Assembly: GCA_038093975.1 (NCBI GenBank)
Contig: JBBPTG010000006.1
Location: 124,001-188,000 of the forward strand
Direction: 5' to 3'
DNA: 64,000 nucleotides
Origin: Chalciporus piperatus
Lineage: Eukaryota; Basidiomycota; Agaricomycetes; Boletales; Boletaceae
The notes beneath the pieces were generated by a model. The model was not told the DNA's origin. It searched no databases and worked only from the letters and a program-made list of their open reading frames with translations. The position numbers and the translations under genes were made by a program. Numbering within the stretch: the first letter of the stretch is position 1; every line of letters starts with the position of its first letter. This document shows positions 57,617 to 64,000 of this stretch, in pieces.

Positions 57617-59118
57617 CTAGCACATCTTGATGAGGTACCTCAGATTCTCAGCCATGGCAGCCGCATCCTCTTTCCACGGCGAATCGTGCCCTCGGTAGGG
57701 CCACGGCTTAAAGGAAAGCTCGAGCGAGTTGCGGTAGTGGAACGCTGGAAAAAACCCATGAAAGTGGTCTTCCCAGAGGGTGACGTCACAAGCGGAGTAC
57801 TCGCGGGAGGACATGGAGCCGAACGGGGATAAAGAAAACGACGGTGGTAAGTGATATCATGCGTCGAGTCCGGGAGTTGCCCACAAGACGAATAACGTGA
57901 TGGGTGACTAGAGTAGCCGTGGACTGGATATGCTATGGGAGAACGAGAGCTGCCCACAAGAAATTCAGGAGTATTGCGCTATACAACAGAAAATAAGAAC
58001 TTATCAAAAAGCTCAGATAGGAACGGTGCACGTACATTCGCTTCATATATGAATCCTTCTGATCGGAAGTGTACTTCCCCCGATCGGATGGTCGAGTTAC
58101 GTGGCATAGCGCTTTTCAAGGGCTCCTGATAGTTCGATGAAATGTCAATGAATGGCCAAACATCAGATGTGAGGCTTACAAAAAGGTCTTCGCGAGAGTC
58201 AGGCTCGCCTTCGGATGGACCGGCTGATAGCAAACGAGTCTTTCCTTTGTTCGGCAATGGTCGACTTGTCGGATCTTCTGGTTGTCCAGCAAGGTGAGCG
58301 GTGTCCAAAATCTCCTTGATGGCGTCCATGGATCTCCTAGACAAAGATGCTGCTTTGACCCAACACGCTAACTCATCTAACTGTCGAAGCGTGTCTTTCA
58401 TATCCTCCGGAAGGCCGATTGTTGTACCCAATTCGGCAGAAGTAGAACCCCCACGGCGAACGCCATGCTGGCCCACAACGACGTGGCTAAAGATGTGTTT
58501 CCCGTCCACTTCTGCTGGGACAAGTGCAAAAGTTCTTCCGGAGCGCTTAGATGAACAACCTGTGTACGCAGGGGGGAGAGAGCTGGTCGGAGGACTGATC
58601 GGGGGAGTAAATGAGCGAGTGGGTGCAGTGGGAAGGAGAGGGGGTAAATCGGCATGCGTGTGGTCGCGAAATTCTTCCGAGGAGTCCCAGTGGGATGCCG
58701 TCGTACTCCAAGAAGTATTGGCCAGTTCGATATGGGCATCGGAAACGAGTGATAACAGAGAGTCCAACGATCGCGAGACAATCAAGGACGAAGTGCGCCT
58801 TGGAGATTGGGTCTGGGCAGACGCGCGTGCATGCAATACGGAGCCATCTTCTTGTGGCGAAGAGCATGAAGAAACCGATGCGGGGGGAGAGCGTAACGTT
58901 GTTACCATCGAGGCATGGGTGGAATATATTTGGGCATGGTCGAAGGAAGGATATGTTGGGCTGAGGGAGGAGGGGTCCGTCTGAAGGACTACATAGCGGC
59001 GACTTTCTCCAACTTGGAAGGCCACGGCGTTCTGAATGTCATTTAGAATTGGACGTGTCTTGGCATTCATCTCTTGGAGAGATGCCAGGGACGGCTTCTT
59101 GTGGGCTTTCTGAAGCAT
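57617..59118 (-). CDS. Uncharacterised Ser-rich protein (two or more exons; C-terminus uncertain)
   Basis: The main exon (about 59118-58035) begins at the first in-frame ATG, MLQKAHKKPSLASLQEMNAK. It continues TRPILNDIQNAVAFQVGESR and then a Ser/Pro/Thr-rich stretch. Later parts look folded: TTIGLPEDMKDTLRQLDELA and REDLFVSLTSDVWPFIDISS, then RSEGFIYEAN before a GTACGT donor. The next exon starts RNTPEFLVGSSRSP. Two endings compete. The same frame runs to a stop at 57640. A different frame, reached through a strong TTTTTTCCAG acceptor, gives AFHYRNSLELSFKPWPYRGH and AENLRYLIKMC ending at 57617, which looks far more protein-like. No usable canonical donor was found, so a missed intron or a frameshift is possible. 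The 5' end may include another exon (MAESNRGSLGSSTPSAARQN from 59289). Confidence 0.6.
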
Positions 59119-59898
59119 GCTAGAGGAGCTGTGATACCTGGTCCCAAGGAACGTTTGGGCCACATTGTGGACGAGATGTCAGCCACAACTTGTGGGATTG
59201 TGGAGGCTAACATTCAGTGACTCAGTCCCATTCTGTCGCGCTGCACTGGGAGTCGAACTGCCCAAGGACCCGCGATTGGACTCGGCCATTAATGGGTGTT
59301 TCGCCCCATGAATCTAAAAGTAAAGTGAGCTGAAATGCTTGACTCACAAGCTCTCCCGGGCCGCGTGTGGCATGCATGGAGGCCGCAGTTCAGGGTGGCC
59401 ATGACCCCAACACAAACGAAGATCTCCTTACGGTTGGCTTGATTCACGCTGATCTTCCCAACTTCTGGACCACTGGCAGCTCGGGGGCGTGTACATGATC
59501 TTCTTCCGTTCATCCAAATGTTACTAGGCGCCTGAGAGTCCTCCGAGAAACCGTCTCACGCTAGAGCTCAGCGGCGCTTGACTTCGCTTTTTTTTTTTGG
59601 TCTTCTCTTCACTCGACCACTGCGTCGCACACTCAACTCGCGCGCTCGCATCCCCGGGCTTCGAGGAAAGCTGCTTAGCGGCCTCGATTTGAGGTTCGCG
59701 TCACCACTGTTCGCTCATTATTCACCAATATATCCACGTACACTCATTTCGCGCCAGTCTTCTACACTCCAGAAGATCGTGAGTATCAATCGACGACAGT
59801 CGTGGTAGGATATTGAATCGGCATATTGAACGCGCTGCTACCTCACTCCCGTACCTCGACCTTATTGTTCTCCCTACATTCTAAACCCGCCACAGCCC
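59119..59898. promoter_or_regulatory. Divergent promoter region between the Ser-rich gene and ELMO
   Basis: This separates a minus-strand gene and the plus-strand ELMO gene. A run of 11 T residues lies near 59586-59600. The stretch nearest ELMO is C/T-rich, as expected for a fungal leader. A possible first exon of the minus gene begins at 59289. Confidence 0.4.
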
Positions 59899-59899
59899 G

Positions 59900-60275
59900 C
59901 CACTATTCTATAACATCGAGTGTCTGCGGTGAGCATCGTTCCATGTCGCTTTTATATGATGAGTTCGAAGTATTTGCACGTCAGTCAGACTGTGGGTTTT
60001 TATGGCCCACAGGATAGGACGACGCTTTCCCTTCCTGACACTCTTTTTCTTCTCACCTCTGCGTAAATGCTCATTGTCGGATTCCAGGCCACTATCTATA
60101 ACATCGGGCGTCTGCGGTGAGCATCGTTCTATGTCGCTTTTATATGATGAGTTCGAAGTATTTGCACGTCAGTCGGACTGCGGGCTTTATGGCCCACAGG
60201 ATAGGACGACGCTTTCCCATCCTGACACTCTTTTCCTTCTCACCTCTGCGTAAATGCTCATTGTCGAATTCCAGG
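59900..60275. repeat. 188-bp tandem duplication (two copies) containing an intron plus mini-exon
   Basis: Two adjacent copies, about 59900-60087 and 60088-60275, differ at only a handful of positions. Each copy holds CTGCG|GTGAGC, a donor-like junction, and ends in TTCCAG|GCCAC, an acceptor-like junction. The unit therefore reads as intron (59929-60087; 60117-60274) plus a 29-nt exon (60088-60116). Both copies lie in the 5' leader of the ELMO gene, ahead of ATG 60380. High similarity between copies points to a recent event. Confidence 0.85.
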
Positions 60276-60379
60276 CCACACAGTTTGCTCTAGCCTCAAT
60301 TTTACATAGTCGCCTTGACCAGCCAGTCGTCGCGGCATCACTGCTAGATCCGTCGATAGAGCTGATATAACGCATTCTG

Positions 60380-63292
60380 ATGTCTTCCAGCAATAACTTG
60401 GGTTCTTCGCGCACTGGGCTTGCACCCTCTTCCACCAACGGGACACGACCAAAGTCCTCATCTGGCCTGATTCCAACGAACAATGTAACGACCAAGGAGG
60501 GTGTTACAGTTCGTGCTCGAATCGATCCTACCCTTACCGTCGAAGATGTCGTGCGCCAGCTTTGTGTCAACCTCAAGGTCACTGAACCTGCCACCCATTT
60601 TGCATTGAGGGACCGTGATACGGATGAACTAGTGACAAATGACAACCTCAGGAAGAAGATCAAGAACAAGGTTCATTTGAAGTGTGTCCCTCTTTGCAAA
60701 CATATCATTAGTAGTGATTTACCTGCGGCCCTGCTAGGTTAGTGAATGCTTCCAATATTGAGGCGTTACAAATCGTCCAGAAACTCAAATCACGAGACGA
60801 GAAAACTTTTAGGATGTCGCTATTCTCGCTGCAGAAATTCATCAAGGTATTCATCCCCAGCTCTCAAGTTCCACCCTTGACTAAACCGTCGCTTCGCTCC
60901 AGGAAGATAAGTTCGCCCAGGAATTCTTAAACCGTGACGGCCTTCAAGTACTCGTGGACATTATCTACTCCGAGCACGGAAATACCCTTGCGGTACGTCG
61001 CGGTTGATTTGATTTCTTTGACGTCGGCGTTCATCCTCCACTTCTGATCTAGTATGCACTCACAGCTATGCAAAATCTAATGGACCTTGACAATGGATGG
61101 TCTGTGCTAGATGATAATTTCATTTTCAAAGTAGTTCAAATACTTGCCTCACCCCTCTCTCTTATCAACGTCTGTCGACCCGCTACAGCAATCTTGAAGA
61201 GACTTGTTGAAGCTGTTCCAATGAACGCGCCGGGACCTGTGACGGGGAGTTCGAGTCGGAATCCACCTCATATTCCACCGGGCTCTGTCTATAAATTCGG
61301 GTTTCAGAACGTGTTCGAACAGATGAGAAGAGAGAAGGGTTCTTTGGAAACCGTTATCAACCGGCTGGGCAGTGCCGACACCGCTATGGCGTTACACAGG
61401 CAAGTACCCTCTGTCAAGTGCAACCCCATTTTCAAGCTCACTTTTCGTCAAGTATGATGTTGATAAACTCGCTTTTGTCTCACGTCAACGATGACCGATG
61501 GGATGAATTTATCTCTGAACTTGATCGATTGAACGTTCGGAAAGCTGTCATAGTATGTTGAATTCATGTCCACATACACCGTCAAACTAAAAAGGCACTC
61601 CCAGCGTCTCATGTCTTCTCATGTCATCGACGATCTAACATCCTGTGTTCTCGACTTCCAAGCTAACATGGTCCGCGTCACCTATCGGAAGAAGACAACT
61701 CTCGTGGAACCGGAGGTAGAGCCCGCACACGACTCAATATTGCACTGTATTTGGGACAGCAGTAGAGTTCGCGAGGAAATTGACGAAGATGGTCGTGTAC
61801 TCAAGTGGCGAAAGCTTGGATTCCTTAGTGAGAATATTATCGAAGAGTTCCAGGAAGTCGGCGTTCTTGGCCTTGATTGTCTTCTCAACTTTGTCCAAGA
61901 CGATCCAGAGTTCTTTTCCAAGGTATCACACATAGTCCAATCATCTGAGCGGTTTCATGCTTACGTTCGGCCTTGTAGGTCGTTCTGGAACAACTAAGCC
62001 GACCGGTGGAACGTCGGTGTCCTATAGCTAGGGCATCGAACGAGGTTGTCGAGCTACTCTCCGAGCACTGGGTTATCTTCGCGCCAGCATGTGCGTACAT
62101 TTTTTCCCGATTTAATCCTAAGATCTAATAAACCTCCTAGATTCAACATCGACAATCTTCCAACCGTTCTTCCTTAACTTCTACAAGGTCCACACATTAG
62201 CAATGCACTTCTTCTTGCGAATGTGGAACGAGAGCGGATCCGCTTTCGGTGATTTCAGTCGGATCGTCGCACTTACTCGAAGCCAGTATGTTGTTCCCCT
62301 CGCGCTTCGGTACACTATTAACGGAATCTCATTTGGTAATATCTAAGGGTCAAGGTAGCGCTTCAGCGGGAAAATGTGAAACCTTGGCACGAGGTCGAGC
62401 GAGACTTGCTCGAATGCGAGTACCGTGCAGTTCGGTGTCGTCAAATGCAAGAGCTGGAGGCTGAAGATGATCTATTAAGCAAGGTGCCCGTGCGGTATGT
62501 ATCTCATACCACAAGCAACCTCCATGGTGCTCATGTAAAGTAGGAACCTCAAGGAAAAACTCGTGAAAGAGTCTGCCGAGTTCGTCCGTCAACAACGGAT
62601 ACAATGTTTGTTGCAGGGCGCCTGGTTCGTCAACGGTATCCTCCCCGCCCAAACAGGGACCACCAAGCGACCAGGCGCACCATGGAGGTTTATGCGTCTG
62701 GTGAGACCTCGTCTCTCCTCCGCGTGGTATTCTATGCTCATCGAAATCTTCTAGGATAGCGGCCACAAGTACTTGCACTATATGGATTGTCCCGCCAAGT
62801 TCGAGGTCCGAAGTGGGCTGGAAGACCTTCCAGAACGTATCGAGATTGCAGTCATCAACCAGATCTCGACGGGTACATGTGCACCACCCCCAAGTGCCCT
62901 TCACAATCACAATCACAATCATGTCGATTTGCCCACTTCCCTCGCTCCCTCGTCATTATCCTTCTCCCTGTTGACTGCCGATGGTGTTTCGTTGGCAGAT
63001 CAAATCGCCACTGATCAATCCACATGGGCGGATTGGACGGATGGCTTGAACATGCTCCGAAGAGATGGTGGGCATGTCGCGTCCGATGAGACGGCTGGAT
63101 ATATCAAAGCACTCACTGAAATCGGTCTCAAGATCAAACTTCTCGGTATGTTCTCCATCCTCCATGTCTCAGACAACAACACACTCACGTTTCATTTCAG
63201 ACCTCACAGGGGAAAAGGTCGATATACCCAGTGGACTGGTGGCTGGGCCTCCTCCCACCAACGCTGACTTTTTCTTCTCGGATCTACTCTAA
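60380..63292 (+). CDS. ELMO/CED-12 domain protein (Rac-GEF adaptor)
   Basis: After the ATG at 60380 comes a short low-complexity leader (MSSSNNLGSSRTGLAPSSTN) and a ubiquitin-like/RBD segment (VTVRARIDPTLTVEDVVRQL). An armadillo-type helical region follows: QEFLNRDGLQVLVDIIYSEH, YALTAMQNLMDLDNGWSVLD. Then the ELMO domain: RKLGFLSENIIEEFQEVGVL and GLDCLLNFVQDDPEFFSK, with TIFQPFFLNFYKVHTLAMHF. The C-terminal part contains a PH-like region (LLQGAWFVNGI, PWRFMRLDSGHKYLHYMDCP) and ends NADFFFSDLL. This order matches ELMO1/CED-12, which works with Dock-type exchange factors to activate Rac; in fungi it should act in polarity and actin control. About ten short introns are needed. Confidence 0.9.
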
Positions 63293-63690
63293 TCATGTAA
63301 CCATCGCATGTAATTTGTTCCCCTTGTACTTGTAAACCGTACAGTTTGGTGAGCGGCTTTACTAGGAAGGACGGCAGGATTCTACTATTAGTTGCTCGTG
63401 GAGCTTGTTAGAGTACACAATTCAGTTGCCTCGTATAAACTATGTATATTGGAGACAATTAAAGGGTGGGGAGTGTATGCAGTTGATGCAATGGTAAGCG
63501 ATACAAGCAATGAGCAGTTGAAGCAGGAGTCTGTCTGTAGGAGGATATCGTAAGATACAAGGTCTTCACGGGGGTTGAACCCGTGATGCGGTGAATGAAT
63601 GCGGTGAGTTGGATCATGTAGTGGAGTAAAAGTACGCAAAAAGTGCAAGATAAATGATGCAAGAAATGACGGATCAAGGGGAACAGAATC
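63293..63690. other. Convergent 3' intergenic region
   Basis: This separates the ELMO gene from a convergent minus-strand gene. It contains a hairpin at about 63567-63583 (ACGGG/CCCGT stem with TTCAACC loop on the minus strand) that mimics a tRNA T arm but lacks the rest of a tRNA. Confidence 0.45.
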
Positions 63691-64000
63691 TCAGTTCGCG
63701 ACACCGTTCGGTTTTCCATTGTGGGATGCGGCGTGCTCTTCGCCGGCCTTGAAGAAGGGGACGAAGATGGCCCGGGGGTCCTTAAAGTCGTTGTGCACCA
63801 CGTTCACGAGGTAGGAGTCGTTCATAATGCCCATGATAAGCTTTCGTGAAGGTGAACCAGCATCATACACGTTGGCCCATTTACAGCCCAGTTCGAATGC
63901 CTCGTCCTGAGAAACGTCAGACTCTGACAGTCAAAAGCCTAAATCGATACTCACTTTCCATGCCATGAAGCTGATGGCCTCGACGATGGTGGGTTGAATG
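63691..64000 (-). CDS. Unidentified protein, C-terminal part (runs off the right edge)
   Basis: Two exons are visible. The outer one (63955-64000) reads IQPTIVEAISFMAWK and ends at a GTGAGT donor. The terminal one (63691-63906) reads DEAFELGCKWANVYDAGSPS, RKLIMGIMNDSYLVNVVHND and FKDPRAIFVPFFKAGEEHAA, then SHNGKPNGVAN and TGA at 63691-63693. The splice between them (63907-63954) is canonical and in phase 0, so this is a genuine coding end. I do not recognise the family. The start and most of the protein lie beyond the window. Confidence 0.7.

Noticed and set aside
63567..63583. T-arm-like hairpin (ACGGG-TTCAACC-CCCGT on the minus strand), possible tRNA
   Set aside because: The 7-nt stretch after the T arm has no complementary acceptor 5' strand at tRNA distance, and no D arm or anticodon arm folds. 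At best it is a remnant.
1..64000. Secondary-metabolite, defence or CRISPR-like cluster
   Set aside because: Genes are mostly conserved housekeeping families without shared pathway logic; no direct-repeat arrays, synthases or NLR-type proteins were seen.

Overview
This 64 kb window looks like nuclear chromosomal DNA from a filamentous basidiomycete fungus, most likely an Agaricomycete. Nearly every gene is broken by many short introns of about 50-65 nt with GT...AG ends. Genes lie on both strands with short gaps. Several families point the same way: a GSTFuA-type glutathione transferase, a Ppo fatty-acid dioxygenase, and fungal Pmt4, Lpl1 and Mvp1. No bacterial operons, CRISPR arrays, rRNA genes or intact transposons were seen.

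Layout. Positions 1-10,135 hold five minus-strand genes: the N-terminal end of a probable Vps5-like sorting nexin (partial), the sorting nexin Mvp1, the protein O-mannosyltransferase Pmt4, an L-arabinitol/polyol dehydrogenase, and coatomer epsilon. From 10.9 to 25.7 kb the strand switches to plus: a Ppo-type dioxygenase, an Lpl1-like lipid hydrolase, two uncharacterised genes and a DnaJ-X protein. A minus-strand M20 amidohydrolase (25.9-27.7 kb) converges on the DnaJ gene. A gene-poor stretch follows (27.7-30.3 kb) with an intron-containing tRNA-Pro(CGG) and an unusual palindrome-rich tract. The TOR kinase (30.3-38.9 kb) and the INO80 subunit Arp8 (39.2-42.0 kb) run head to tail, and a RING protein converges on Arp8. 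From 46.6 kb come a C2H2 regulator, an F-box/RCC1 protein, a GSTFuA glutathione transferase, a tRNA-Pro(AGG), two orphan Ser/Pro-rich proteins (minus), an ELMO-domain protein preceded by a 188-bp tandem duplication, and the last two exons of an unidentified minus-strand gene at the right edge.

Functional themes. Most genes are conserved housekeeping functions: membrane traffic and the secretory pathway (sorting nexins, Pmt4, COPI epsilon, ELMO), growth signalling (TOR), chromatin remodelling (Arp8) and lipid or oxylipin metabolism (Ppo, Lpl1). I see no biosynthetic or defence gene cluster. The most unusual structures are the alternating inverted-repeat array at 29.14-29.50 kb next to a tRNA, the duplicated intron-plus-mini-exon unit upstream of ELMO, the Ppo enzyme whose P450-like half lacks the heme cysteine, a pair of near-identical tRNA-Pro genes differing in anticodon and intron, and odd splicing cases (a GC-AG intron, a possible 27-nt intron and a 57-nt three-n intron).

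Limits. Exon boundaries were inferred by eye from reading frames and splice consensus. Gene spans are more reliable than individual introns. Family names rest on recognised motifs, not on a database search.
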